DNA of 32,083 nucleotides from Prochlorococcaceae cyanobacterium jk18x22bins.40 (GTDB lineage Bacteria > Cyanobacteriota > Cyanobacteriia > PCC-6307 > Cyanobiaceae): the NCBI GenBank assembly GCA_022826155.1, contig JAJDVL010000009.1:1-32083 (forward strand), in the 5' to 3' direction. The notes below the pieces were generated by a model that had not been told where the DNA came from, did not search any database, and saw nothing but the letters and a program-made list of their open reading frames with translations. Shown here in pieces: positions 8,257 through 16,560 of this stretch (positions within the stretch are counted from its first letter, which is position 1; each line of letters opens with the position of its first letter). Made by a program: the position numbers and the translations under genes.

Positions 8257-8296
8257 CCCCCTGCGGCCACGGTCACCTTGGGTTTCGGGGGTGTTC

Positions 8297-9211
8297 TCAG
8301 GGTTGATAGGGTCCCCAGTAGGGTTGGGTGAACAGATCCAGCCGCTGGCGCGTGAGGCCGGGCACCTGATCCGGAGCGGTGAGCAATGCCGTGGCCAGGG
8401 CGCTGTGGGCAGGGCTCTCCGGCTGCTCCGCCGCCAAGGCCGGCAAGCAGGCCTGGAGAATCGCCTGGGTGGTTGTGGCGTTCGCCCGCAGGTTGGCGAT
8501 GACCATCTCGACGCTCACGCTGTCATGACCGTCATGCCAGCAGTCGTAATCTGTCACCATGGCCAGACAAGCATAGGCGATTTCCGCCTCCCGGGCCAAC
8601 TTGGCTTCCGTGAGGCTGGTCATGCCGATCACGTCCCCTTGCCAACGACGGTAAAGCTCGGACTCCGCACGGGTGGAAAAGGCCGGCCCTTCAATGCAGA
8701 CATAGGTTCCACCGCCATGGGCAGTGCGACCGGATGTCATGATGCGGGTGGCTGCCTGGTGGAGCCGTCGGGAGAGCACAGGGCAGCAGGGGTCGGCAAA
8801 GGCAATGTGGGCAACACAGCCTTCCCCGAAAAAACTGGCTTGGCGGTTCACGGTGCGGTCCATGAACTGATCAGGGACCACAGCGTCCAGGACGCCGATG
8901 GACTCCTGCAGGGATCCCACCGCACAACAGCCAATCAGGTAGCGCACCCCCAGGGAGCGTAAAGCCCAGATGTTGGCCCGGTACGGCACCTCGGTGGGCA
9001 GGAGATGGTGGTGACGGCCATGGCGAGCCATGAACACCACCGGCGTCCCGTTCAGGCGCCCTTCCATGAGCAGATCCGAAGGGGGGCCAAACGGCGTCTC
9101 GATTCGATGCTCACGCATCACCTCCAACCCTTCCATGGCATACAGGCCGCTGCCGCCGATCACGGCAACGGTCAACTCCCGGGAGGCATCTGCCGTCATG
9201 CCAGTGTTCAT
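8297..9211 (-). CDS. mtnP: S-methyl-5'-thioadenosine phosphorylase
   Basis: 304 residues from ATG 9211, or 300 from ATG 9199. It phosphorolyses methylthioadenosine, a by-product of polyamine synthesis, to adenine and methylthioribose-1-phosphate (methionine salvage). The phosphate-binding GGSGLY is near residue 20, ARHGRHHHLLPTEVPYRANIWAL is the family phosphate/sugar segment, and TYVCIEGPAFSTRAESELYR plus GMTSLTEAKLAREAEIAYA are the nucleoside-site signatures that separate this family from purine nucleoside phosphorylase. DYDCWH follows, containing the catalytic-type aspartate region. It lies 21 bases downstream of ribBA on the same strand, so probably cotranscribed. Confidence 0.95.
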   Translation of the reverse strand: MNTGMTADASRELTVAVIGGSGLYAMEGLEVMREHRIETPFGPPSDLLMEGRLNGTPVVFMARHGRHHHLLPTEVPYRANIWALRSLGVRYLIGCCAVGSLQESIGVLDAVVPDQFMDRTVNRQASFFGEGCVAHIAFADPCCPVLSRRLHQAATRIMTSGRTAHGGGTYVCIEGPAFSTRAESELYRRWQGDVIGMTSLTEAKLAREAEIAYACLAMVTDYDCWHDGHDSVSVEMVIANLRANATTTQAILQACLPALAAEQPESPAHSALATALLTAPDQVPGLTRQRLDLFTQPYWGPYQP

Positions 9212-9232
9212 GAAATACCTGGCCAGTTTACT

Positions 9233-10867
9233 TCACTTTGGGCTTGGCGCCTTGGGCCTGGGTTGCCCCCAACAGAGCAGGCAGTGGACGCCATCGTCCA
9301 CCTTCGTCAAGGCTGACCAATCTCCCCAGGGCTGATCCAGCACCGGCACGTTGGCGCGGGGATGGCCACTCTGCTGATGATCAGGGCTCACCAACAGTTG
9401 CAGCCGCCGCAACGACGTCTGGGCCACCAACTGGGGCACCATGGCTTGTAGCACCGACCCCAAGGCGGCTGTGGGTGGTTGGGGCGCAAGGCGGATTGTG
9501 AGATCAGGGTTACAGAGCAGGGCCCTGGTGCGGGTCTGCACGTCTTCGGTGGCCACAACGCCTGATGCCTGGGCCATGGCCTGGATCCGCTCCAGTAGCT
9601 TGCCCCGCTCCCGGGCGGAACACTGCTGCCCACAATCCAACCCCAACACCGTATGAACACCCTGGAGCAGATGGCCCAGCTTCCGGGCCTTTGTGTTCAG
9701 ATAGTAGCGGTTGTGCTGGCCGGGCTCCATCACCAGGGGAACCCGTTCGGTGATCTCCAGGCCGTAGCCCCCCAAGCCTGCCACCTTGCGGGGGTTGTTG
9801 GTGATCAGGCGCAGTTGATGGATGCCCAGGTCATATAGAATCTGAGCGCCGATGCCGTAGTCCCGCAGGTCGGCGTCAAAGCCGAGCCGTTCATTGGCTT
9901 CCACCGTATCCAGCCCCAAATCCTGCAAGCTGTAGGCGCGCAATTTGTTGATGAGGCCAATGCCACGGCCTTCCTGGCGAAGGTAGACAACCAGGCCACG
10001 CCCCTCCGCCTCGATCATCTTCAAGGCAGCGTGCAGTTGCTCCTGGCAGTCGCAACGCAGGGAGCCCAAGGCGTCGCCCGTGAGGCATTCCGAATGGATG
10101 CGGGTGAGCACCGGGCCGTCCCCCAGGCGCTCCACCAGCCCGCGAACAATGGCCAAGTGGTCGCAGTCATCCAGGCCGTTGCGGAACCCGACGGCCTGAA
10201 AGGTGCCAAAACGGCTGGGCAACCGGGCCGTGGCCACCCGGGTGACGAAGCGTTCGTTATGGAGTCGGTAGCGAATGAGATCGGCAATGGTCACCAGGCA
10301 TAGCCCATGGCGCCGGGCATAGGCCTGCAATTCCGACAGGCGCGCCATGGAACCGTCGGGATTCTGGATTTCACAGATCACCCCGGCGGGATAGAGACCT
10401 GCCAGACGGGTCAGATCCACGGCGGCTTCCGTATGGCCGGCGCGTTTCAGGACGCCACCGGCCCGGGCCCGCAGCGGGAAAATATGGCCAGGACGGCGGA
10501 GATCCTGGGGGCGGGTTCTGGGTCCAATGGCCACCTGAATGGTGCGGGCCCGGTCCTCCGCTGAAATCCCGGTGGATACGCCGTGCTCCGGCGCCGCATC
10601 AATGCTCACCGTGAAGGCGGTCTGGTTGCTATCGGTGTTGCGATCCACCATCAGGGGCAGGTCCAGATCACCCAGCCGTTCAGCCTCCATGGCCAGGCAA
10701 ATGAGCCCCCGGGCCTCGCTGGCCATGAAATTCACCTGCCGGGGGGTGGTGAACTGGGCGGCACAGATCAGATCCCCTTCGTTCTCACGGTTCTCGTCGT
10801 CCACCACCACAATGCACTCCCCCCTGCGCAGCGCATCAAGGGCCTCGGGAATCGTGCTGAAGGTCAT
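9233..10867 (-). CDS. ribBA: RibBA: DHBP synthase / GTP cyclohydrolase II
   Basis: 544 residues from ATG 10867 ([10 protein letters not shown]); an in-frame TTG nine bases upstream is less likely. The fusion catalyses both entry steps of riboflavin synthesis. Domain 1 (about 1-200) makes 3,4-dihydroxy-2-butanone-4-phosphate and shows the acidic metal loop [11 protein letters not shown] near residues 23-33 and HIFPLRAR. Domain 2 (about 205-400) is GTP cyclohydrolase II, with zinc ligands in [20 protein letters not shown] (Cys 261, 272, 274) and [17 protein letters not shown] further C-terminal stretch of about 150 residues follows [15 protein letters not shown] and has no motif I recognise. 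No FMN riboswitch is visible in the short region upstream, shared with divergent argC. Confidence 0.96.
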   Translation of the reverse strand: MTFSTIPEALDALRRGECIVVVDDENRENEGDLICAAQFTTPRQVNFMASEARGLICLAMEAERLGDLDLPLMVDRNTDSNQTAFTVSIDAAPEHGVSTGISAEDRARTIQVAIGPRTRPQDLRRPGHIFPLRARAGGVLKRAGHTEAAVDLTRLAGLYPAGVICEIQNPDGSMARLSELQAYARRHGLCLVTIADLIRYRLHNERFVTRVATARLPSRFGTFQAVGFRNGLDDCDHLAIVRGLVERLGDGPVLTRIHSECLTGDALGSLRCDCQEQLHAALKMIEAEGRGLVVYLRQEGRGIGLINKLRAYSLQDLGLDTVEANERLGFDADLRDYGIGAQILYDLGIHQLRLITNNPRKVAGLGGYGLEITERVPLVMEPGQHNRYYLNTKARKLGHLLQGVHTVLGLDCGQQCSARERGKLLERIQAMAQASGVVATEDVQTRTRALLCNPDLTIRLAPQPPTAALGSVLQAMVPQLVAQTSLRRLQLLVSPDHQQSGHPRANVPVLDQPWGDWSALTKVDDGVHCLLCWGQPRPKAPSPK

Positions 10868-10939
10868 GGGAGGCAAGGAATGGCGGATGACTGTTTTAGG
10901 CTGACTTCATGGCGTTTTCGCGCCACGTTTTCCCGAACG

Positions 10940-12013
10940 GTGTCTGCTTTGCTCCCTCATCGTGTTGCCGTGATTGGCGCCTCCGGCTATGGGGGGCTCC
11001 AGACTGTGCGCTTGATCCAGGCCCATCCCCAGCTTCGGGTCACGTTTCTGGGGGGGCATGGCTCGGTGGGCAGCCACTGGCGGAAGCTGGCCCCCTTTCT
11101 CGAGACGGGACCGGATCTGCATGTGGCCCCACCGGATCCGGATGCCATCGCTGCCGCAGCGGACCTGGTGGTGCTGAGCCTGCCCAATGGACGGGCCAGC
11201 ACCCTGGCGCCTGCCCTTCTGGAGCGTGGTTTGCGAGTGGTGGATCTCTCGGCGGACTATCGGTTCGCTGATCTGGAGGACTGGCGCCAAGTCTATGGCC
11301 GCCAAGTGACGGTGGAGCGTGCCGACGCTGACCTCTGCGGGGAAGCGGTCTACGGCTTGCCTGAATTCAACCGCCAGGCCATCGTCACCGCCCGCCTGGT
11401 GGCCTGCCCCGGCTGCTTCCCCACCACCAGCCTCTTGGCGCTGCTGCCCCTGCTGCAAGGGGATCTCGTCCTGCCCAAAGGCATCATTATCGATGCCAAG
11501 ACCGGCACGTCCGGAGGCGGCCGCGAGGCGCGACAGCACCTTTTGCTGGCAGAGGCCGGGGAGGCCGTTGCTCCCTACGGGGTTGAGGGCCACCGCCACA
11601 CCAGAGAGATGGAGATTCAGGCCACAACCTTGGGGAGAAGCCGTCCCCTTCGCCTCCAGTTCACTCCCCACCTGCTGCCCATGGTACGGGGGCTCCTGGC
11701 CACGGTCTACGGCCAACTGCGTTCGCCGGACTGCCCGGCGGCCCAGCTCGCCAGCCGCTTCCGCGACACCTACCGGGATCACCCCTGTGTGGACGTGCTG
11801 CCGGTGGGGGTGTATCCCTCTACCAAGTGGGTGCGCCAGACCAACCGCGCCCTCCTCTCGGTAGCCACCAATCCCCACACAGGCCAGGTGATTGTCATGG
11901 CGGCATTGGATAACCTGCTCAAGGGGCAAGCAGGCCAGGCCGTGCAATGCCTCAACCTCATGCTGGGCTTGCCGGAAGCTACGGGTCTGCCCTTGGAACC
12001 CTTTTACCCTTGA
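10940..12013 (+). CDS. argC: N-acetyl-gamma-glutamyl-phosphate reductase
   Basis: 357 residues from a GTG at 10940. The frame is open far upstream, but only over antisense ribBA; ATG 10880 is the next in-frame ATG and would add 20 residues before the Rossmann start. ArgC is NADPH-dependent and performs the third step of arginine synthesis. The dinucleotide motif RVAVIGASGYGGLQ begins at about residue 8, the catalytic cysteine is in ACPGCFPTT (about Cys159), and the conserved GVEGHRHTREMEI contains the active-site histidine. LKGQAGQAVQ near the end is the family C-terminal signature. Length matches the family. It converges with purN, only four bases apart. Confidence 0.95.
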   Translation: MSALLPHRVAVIGASGYGGLQTVRLIQAHPQLRVTFLGGHGSVGSHWRKLAPFLETGPDLHVAPPDPDAIAAAADLVVLSLPNGRASTLAPALLERGLRVVDLSADYRFADLEDWRQVYGRQVTVERADADLCGEAVYGLPEFNRQAIVTARLVACPGCFPTTSLLALLPLLQGDLVLPKGIIIDAKTGTSGGGREARQHLLLAEAGEAVAPYGVEGHRHTREMEIQATTLGRSRPLRLQFTPHLLPMVRGLLATVYGQLRSPDCPAAQLASRFRDTYRDHPCVDVLPVGVYPSTKWVRQTNRALLSVATNPHTGQVIVMAALDNLLKGQAGQAVQCLNLMLGLPEATGLPLEPFYP

Positions 12014-12017
12014 CGCC

Positions 12018-12728
12018 TCAGGGCCGTTCAAACAGGCGCTGACCAGCCATGGCCACGGCAACAGGTAGAATGCGGTGCTCCTGGGCGTGAATCCTGGGGG
12101 CCAGAGTGGCCAGGGTGTCGTCGGGATAGGCGGGCACGGCCGCCTGGACCAGAATGGGGCCTGCATCCACCTCCGGCACCACCAGATGGGCCGTGCATCC
12201 GGTGATGCAAACACCAGCAGCCAAAGCCCGCTCCATGGCGTTCAATCCCCGGAAGGCGGGCAGCAGCGAAGGGTGAATGTTTACCAGTCGCTGGTCATAG
12301 GCCTGACAGAGCACGGGGGAGACAATGCGCATCCATCCCGCCATGACCAGCACATCCACCTGAAGATCCCTGAAATGCTCCACCAGGGCATGGTCCAGAG
12401 CTTTCCGGCTGCTGTAATGGTGGTGGTCCATCACCGTGGCCGCAACCCCCAGGCGTTCGGCTCTGGCCAGTGCCTTGCAATGGGGAGTGTTCACCACCAG
12501 CCCCACCACCTCTGCGCGCAGTGCCCCATGGCGTGAACACTGGACCAGGGCTTCGAAGTTGGAACCCTGCCCCGAGGCCAGCACCCCCAACCGCAAAGGC
12601 CTGGGGCATTCGGGGGGGACCCCGTGGGGAACAACCAGGACCCCGGTTCGAGGAGAAGCCGGGTCCCCCCCGGTGGCCGCCGGCACTGGCTCAGATGGGC
12701 TCACAGGCGGAGACAAAGGCCACGCCAC
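12018..12728 (-). CDS. purN: Phosphoribosylglycinamide formyltransferase
   Basis: Up to 236 residues from a GTG at 12728, overlapping the end of sbtB by 38 bases; the true start could be further in, since the conserved fold begins only at LRLGVLASGQGSNFEA (about residue 45). It transfers a formyl group from 10-formyl-THF to GAR in purine synthesis. Catalytic residues are visible: Asn150 and His152 in NIHPSLLPAF and Asp188 in PEVDAGPIL. The core, about 190 residues, is of normal length; the N-terminal leader is proline rich and probably non-catalytic. It ends four bases from the convergent argC stop. Confidence 0.94.
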   Translation of the reverse strand: MAWPLSPPVSPSEPVPAATGGDPASPRTGVLVVPHGVPPECPRPLRLGVLASGQGSNFEALVQCSRHGALRAEVVGLVVNTPHCKALARAERLGVAATVMDHHHYSSRKALDHALVEHFRDLQVDVLVMAGWMRIVSPVLCQAYDQRLVNIHPSLLPAFRGLNAMERALAAGVCITGCTAHLVVPEVDAGPILVQAAVPAYPDDTLATLAPRIHAQEHRILPVAVAMAGQRLFERP

Positions 12729-12975
12729 CGTAGTAGGCCAGCAGTGGCCTCAGCGCAGTGCGCAGTGCTTCGGTAACCGGCTCCTCACAGAAGATGATCA
12801 CGTGGACGTTGGTCCCCAATCCGGTGACTTCAAGGGCCTCACTGGCCACCAGTCCATGGGCGCCGCGACCCGTGATGTGGCGCGCCACGGAATAGCCGGG
12901 GGCGCCGGAGCTGTCAATCACGCTGGTCAGCCGCTCCAGCTCACGCTCGCTGAGAATGACGTCAACACGGTTCAT
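12691..12975 (-). CDS. sbtB: SbtB-like PII signalling protein
   Basis: 94 residues, starting at ATG 12975 three bases after the sbtA stop. It shows a PII-like ferredoxin-fold pattern: RVDVILSERELERLTSVIDS, GYSVARHITGRGAHG (T-loop base), GTNVHVIIFCEEP and a C-terminal strand GGVAFVSACEPI. SbtB proteins bind adenine nucleotides including cAMP and c-di-AMP and regulate the SbtA bicarbonate transporter. The protein ends soon after the final strand and lacks the C-terminal CGPxGC redox loop of some homologues; only one cysteine remains there. The pairing with sbtA strongly supports the call. Its 3' end overlaps purN. Confidence 0.88.
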   Translation of the reverse strand: MNRVDVILSERELERLTSVIDSSGAPGYSVARHITGRGAHGLVASEALEVTGLGTNVHVIIFCEEPVTEALRTALRPLLAYYGGVAFVSACEPI

Positions 12976-12978
12976 GGT

Positions 12979-13977
12979 TTAGCTGGCGGGGATCACGGTT
13001 TTGATGACCTGCAGGTACAGGGGAATGCCAACAATGATGTTGAAAGGAAAGGTCAGCCCCAGGCCCGTGGAGATGTAGAGGCTGGGGTTGGCCTCCGGGA
13101 CGGTCATGCGCATGGCGGCCGGCACGGCGATGTAAGACGAACTGGCGCAGAGCACGGCAAACAGTAGCGCCGTGCCCTGGCTCATCCCCAACACAGCCGC
13201 CAGGCCAATGGCCAAGGCGGCATTGACCAGGGGCATCAGCACGGCAAACCCGATGAGAAAGGTCCCGGCTCGTCGCAACTCGTTGAGACGACGAGCTGCC
13301 ACCAGCCCCATGTCCAGGAGGAAAAACGTGAGCACGCCATAGAAAAGCTTGTCGGTGAAGAGTTCCAGCTTCTGCACCCCTGTGGGACCCTGCTGGGCCA
13401 CCAGAAACCCCACCAGCAGGCTGCCAATCAGAAGGAACACGGAACTGTTCAGGAATGCCTCGTGGAGCACGGCCCCCAGGCCCACGTTGTCCTGGCCCGG
13501 CTTCCGGGATGAGCGGCCCAGGAGGCGTACCAGGAGGAGACCAACGATGATGGCCGGTGATTCCATCAAGGCCAGGGCCGCCACCATGAAGCCGTCGTAG
13601 GGCAACTCCAGCACCCGCAGAAAGGATTCCGCCGTGATGTAGGTCACTGCGCTGGTGGAGCCGTAGGCGGCGGCAATAGCGGCGGAATTGTAGATGTCCA
13701 GACGGGTGCGCAGGATGAGGAAGCTGTACAGGGGAACCACCGAGGCCATGAGCACTGCAGCGCCCACACTGAGGAGCACTGTGAGGGAAAGGCCGCTGCG
13801 TTCCAACTGCACACCCCCGGTAAACCCGATGGCCAACAGGAGGTACAGGGAAAAAAGCTTAGGCAGTGGGGCTGGAATCTCCAGGTCGGACCCCAGCAGC
13901 ACGGCCAGCACCCCCAGAAAGAAAAAGAGAACTGGTGGGGTCAGGATGTTTTGTAACGCCAGTGCGGTGTCAACCAA
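12979..13977 (-). CDS. sbtA: SbtA-type sodium-dependent bicarbonate transporter
   Basis: About 332 residues, an inner-membrane protein with roughly ten hydrophobic helices. N-terminal NILTPPVLFFFLGVLAVLL, LPKLFSLYLLLAIGFTGGV, AAYGSTSAVTYITAESFL and ALALMESPAIIVGLLLV are recognisable SbtA-family segments, and the C-terminal half repeats the same pattern (SSYIAVPAAMRMTVPEANPS). The family imports bicarbonate with Na+ as part of the carbon-concentrating mechanism. The start appears to be TTG at 13977: an in-frame stop lies closely upstream and no ATG precedes the first helix. No clear Shine-Dalgarno is visible. It heads an sbtA-sbtB-purN run, divergent from the rdgB-like gene. Confidence 0.93.
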   Translation of the reverse strand: MVDTALALQNILTPPVLFFFLGVLAVLLGSDLEIPAPLPKLFSLYLLLAIGFTGGVQLERSGLSLTVLLSVGAAVLMASVVPLYSFLILRTRLDIYNSAAIAAAYGSTSAVTYITAESFLRVLELPYDGFMVAALALMESPAIIVGLLLVRLLGRSSRKPGQDNVGLGAVLHEAFLNSSVFLLIGSLLVGFLVAQQGPTGVQKLELFTDKLFYGVLTFFLLDMGLVAARRLNELRRAGTFLIGFAVLMPLVNAALAIGLAAVLGMSQGTALLFAVLCASSSYIAVPAAMRMTVPEANPSLYISTGLGLTFPFNIIVGIPLYLQVIKTVIPAS

Positions 13978-14060
13978 CCCGGAACTGCTGCCAATGAGGG
14001 GAGTTTAACAGCTTGCGGTCGGATTATCCCCAACAATGGGGAGTGTGTCATGAACTCCAG

Positions 14061-14672
14061 GTGTCCTCCTCCTTTTCACCCCTGTTGATGATCGCCAGCA
14101 GCAACGCCGGCAAAGTGGAGGAAATCACCGCCATGCTCAGCCCCACGGATATTAAGCTGGCCCACCAGCCCGAAGGGCTGGTGGTGGAAGAGACGGGCGC
14201 CAGTTTCGCGGAAAATGCTCGCCTGAAGGCCGCAGCCGTGGCCCGGTTCACAGGGGAATGGAGCTTGGCGGACGACTCGGGGCTGGTGGTGGATGCCCTA
14301 CAGGGTGCCCCCGGTGTCTATTCAGCTCGCTACGGCCCGGATCCAGCCAGCCGTCAAGCGCGGCTTCTGGCGGAACTGAAAGGCACCCCCTATCGTGCCG
14401 CCTCATTGGTGAGCGCCTTGGCTCTGGCCGATCCCCAGGGGAGGATCCTCCTGGAAACCGAGGGAGAGTGTCGGGGCGAAATTCTGGAGCAGCCCCGGGG
14501 CACGACTAAGGGCTACGGAGACGTCTTCTGGATCCGGGCGGCAGGACGCACCTACGGAGAGTTGACCATCGGCCAAAAATTGAAGTTTGGCAGCCGCGGA
14601 CGGGCCGTGCGCAGTGTGGCAGCGGACATCAAACGTCTCCTGAATCTGCGGATGGGCCGCCATGGAACCTGA
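14061..14672 (+). CDS. rdgB: RdgB/HAM1-type non-canonical purine NTP pyrophosphatase
   Basis: About 203 residues from GTG 14061; ATG 14088 (MIASSNAGKVEEI) would remove part of the first beta strand, and ATG 14013 would add an unconserved leader. The family hydrolyses dITP, XTP and ITP to monophosphates, keeping damaged purines out of DNA. Signatures seen are ASSNAGKVEEI, ETGASFAENARLKA, LADDSGLVVDALQGAPGVYSARY, GYGDVFWI and the C-terminal SRGRAVR. The catalytic aspartates are in ADDSG. Its TGA lies in the loop of a strong hairpin that probably ends transcription from both sides. It is divergent from sbtA. Confidence 0.93.
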   Translation: MSSSFSPLLMIASSNAGKVEEITAMLSPTDIKLAHQPEGLVVEETGASFAENARLKAAAVARFTGEWSLADDSGLVVDALQGAPGVYSARYGPDPASRQARLLAELKGTPYRAASLVSALALADPQGRILLETEGECRGEILEQPRGTTKGYGDVFWIRAAGRTYGELTIGQKLKFGSRGRAVRSVAADIKRLLNLRMGRHGT

Positions 14673-14688
14673 GGGATCCATGGCGGCC
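14655..14688. terminator. 12-bp perfect hairpin, probable bidirectional terminator
   Basis: GGCCGCCATGGA (14655-14666) and TCCATGGCGGCC (14677-14688) are exact reverse complements around a ten-base loop. The loop contains the stop codon of the rdgB-like gene, and the hairpin lies ten bases from the end of the opposite-strand small ORF. A convergent, GC-rich stem suits a shared terminator, although neither side has a T-run. Confidence 0.6.
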
Positions 14689-14697
14689 AGCCCCGGG

Positions 14698-14928
14698 TCA
14701 GGCCGTTGTGTGCATCAGGTGGGGACCATCCTGGAGAGAGGCTTGGCGCTTGGCGGCCTGACGGCGCAACTGGTCATGCATCCGCTCCACTTGGGCATGG
14801 AGGGTGAGGAGTTGATCCTGCAGATCGCTGCCGCTGTCAAACCCCTGCAGAGCAGCCAGGGCTTCTTCCAGATGGTGTTTGCAGGCAATCAGGGCAAGGC
14901 ACCCTTGGGTACCGGCTTCTGTGGTCAT
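14698..14928 (-). CDS. Small coiled-coil-like hypothetical protein
   Basis: 76 residues from ATG 14928 (MTTEAGTQGCLALIACKHHL). The frame is open to 15054, but the upstream part looks unprotein-like and the ATG has an AGGGAG upstream, though at rather long spacing. The body is helical with heptad-like leucines and basic residues (LEEALAALQGF, LQDQLLTLHAQVERMHDQLRRQAAKRQ), suggesting a short coiled coil. No family is recognised. It converges with the rdgB-like gene and is divergent from the ATP-grasp gene. Confidence 0.5.
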   Translation of the reverse strand: MTTEAGTQGCLALIACKHHLEEALAALQGFDSGSDLQDQLLTLHAQVERMHDQLRRQAAKRQASLQDGPHLMHTTA

Positions 14929-15102
14929 TCCGTATGAATCGTCTCCCTTCAGCCTACACCCCTGTCGTGGTGGGCGTTGGGGCGAGAATGTAGTGGATTT
15001 AGCAAAGACGTTGTCTTCTTTGATCTCGTTGGCTCCGGACTTCAATAGGGCCAAGTCCTGATGGCTGACCTGCTAAGATCAATGAGAGGAATGCCTGTGC
15101 TG

Positions 15103-16560
15103 ATGTTCTCTGACTACAAGCCCAAAGGTGGTTTCGATGAGTACTTTGCCGCACCTAACCGACCGAGATCCTGCTTTGAGCCCCTCATCTCCTCCCTGGG
15201 GCATCTCGGCCTGGAGGAAATCAGCCGTAGCCACCGTGCCGCCGAAATACTGCTTCAGCAAGTCGGCGCCACTTTTCAACTCTATGGCGCGGACGCCGAC
15301 GGCGGTGAGCGGATTCTCCCCTTTGACCCCTTGCCAAGACTGATTACAGCGGCTGACTGGGCCGGACTGGAGGCCGGACTGGTCCAGCGCCTGCAGGCCA
15401 TTGATCTCTTCTTGAGTGATATCTATGGGGATCAGCGCATCATTAACGATGGCATCATTCCGCGGGACTATATTGAGACATCCCAAGGTTGGCGTCCCGC
15501 CATGGTGGGGATAACCCCACCCCTGGGGCGCTGGTGCCACGTGGCGGGGCTGGACCTGATTCGTGACGAGGGAGGCACCTGGAGAGTTCTGGAAGACAAC
15601 CTGCGCTGTCCGTCCGGCGTAGCCTATTACCTGGAAAATCGACGGGTAATGAAACGTATGTTCTCCAGCCTGTTCCATAGCCACAATGTTCAAGCCATTG
15701 ATGACTATCCCTCTTATTTATTTCAAACATTGCAAGACCTCGCACCCTGGACTGAAATGCCCAAAGTGGTTGTGCTGACGCCAGGTTCATTCAATAGCGC
15801 ATATTTTGAACACAGCTACTTGGCACAGCAGATGGGTGTTGAGTTGGTGGAGGGTCGTGACCTATTCTGCCAGGATGGTCGTGTTTGGCTCAAGAGCACC
15901 AACGGCAAGCAGGTTGTTGACGTGATTTATCGTCGTATTGATGACGACTTTCTGGATCCAGCCTGCTTCCGACCGGACTCCCTTTTAGGGGTCAGAGGGC
16001 TCATGGATGTGTACCGTCAAGGCCAGGTGTCCATTGCCAACGCCCCGGGAACTGGCGTAGCGGATGACAAGTTGATTTATACATACATTCCTGAGATCAT
16101 TGATTTCTACCTCAAGGAAAAGCCCAAGCTCAAGAACGTGACCACCTACCGCTGCTCTCGCCCTGAGGATTTGAACTACGTTCTGGACAATCTGGACAAG
16201 CTGGTGGTTAAGTCTGTCTCGGAAGCAGGAGGCTATGGGATGCTGATTGGCCCCCATGCCACCAGAAACGAGCAGACGGAATTTTGCCAACGCATTCAAG
16301 ATAATCCCCGCAACTTTATTGCCCAGCCAACTCTTTATCTATCAACGGTTCCTTCCATCAGTCATGGAGAAGTCTATCCCTGTCACGTGGATCTTCGGCC
16401 TTACTGTCTACGGGGTCGCCAGCAGTGGATCAGCCCTGGTGGCTTAACCCGTGTGGCCCTGAGGCGTAACTCCCTTGTGGTCAACTCATCCCAGGGTGGC
16501 GGCTGTAAAGACACCTGGATTGTCCAGGACGATGTCCCATCTGCGAAGGTCCCATGCTAG
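15103..16560 (+). CDS. Circularly permuted ATP-grasp protein (DUF404/DUF407)
   Basis: 485 residues from ATG 15103 (MFSDYKPKGGFDEYF), preceded by GAGG; in-frame ATGs at 15061, 15082 and 15091 are alternatives. The N-terminus FDEYFAAPNRPR, the long acidic central region with LEDNLRCPSGVAYYLENRRV, VVVLTPGSFNSAYFEHSYLA and YRRIDDDFLDP, and the later LVVKSVSEAGGYGM with HGEVYPCHVDLRPYCL match the circularly permuted type 2 ATP-grasp family. These are predicted ATP-dependent carboxylate-amine ligases; the substrate is unknown. The stop overlaps the alpha-E gene start (ATGCTAG), so the two are translationally coupled. The 3' half is less GC-rich than the neighbouring housekeeping genes. Confidence 0.92.
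   Translation: MFSDYKPKGGFDEYFAAPNRPRSCFEPLISSLGHLGLEEISRSHRAAEILLQQVGATFQLYGADADGGERILPFDPLPRLITAADWAGLEAGLVQRLQAIDLFLSDIYGDQRIINDGIIPRDYIETSQGWRPAMVGITPPLGRWCHVAGLDLIRDEGGTWRVLEDNLRCPSGVAYYLENRRVMKRMFSSLFHSHNVQAIDDYPSYLFQTLQDLAPWTEMPKVVVLTPGSFNSAYFEHSYLAQQMGVELVEGRDLFCQDGRVWLKSTNGKQVVDVIYRRIDDDFLDPACFRPDSLLGVRGLMDVYRQGQVSIANAPGTGVADDKLIYTYIPEIIDFYLKEKPKLKNVTTYRCSRPEDLNYVLDNLDKLVVKSVSEAGGYGMLIGPHATRNEQTEFCQRIQDNPRNFIAQPTLYLSTVPSISHGEVYPCHVDLRPYCLRGRQQWISPGGLTRVALRRNSLVVNSSQGGGCKDTWIVQDDVPSAKVPC

Noticed and set aside
8257..8296. Terminator hairpin between the DUF3110 gene and mtnP
   Set aside because: Only a short ACCCCC/GGGGGT pairing around a long loop is present, too weak to call.
10868..10939. 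FMN riboswitch upstream of ribBA
   Set aside because: The divergent gap to argC is about 70 bases, too short, and lacks the conserved RFN element.
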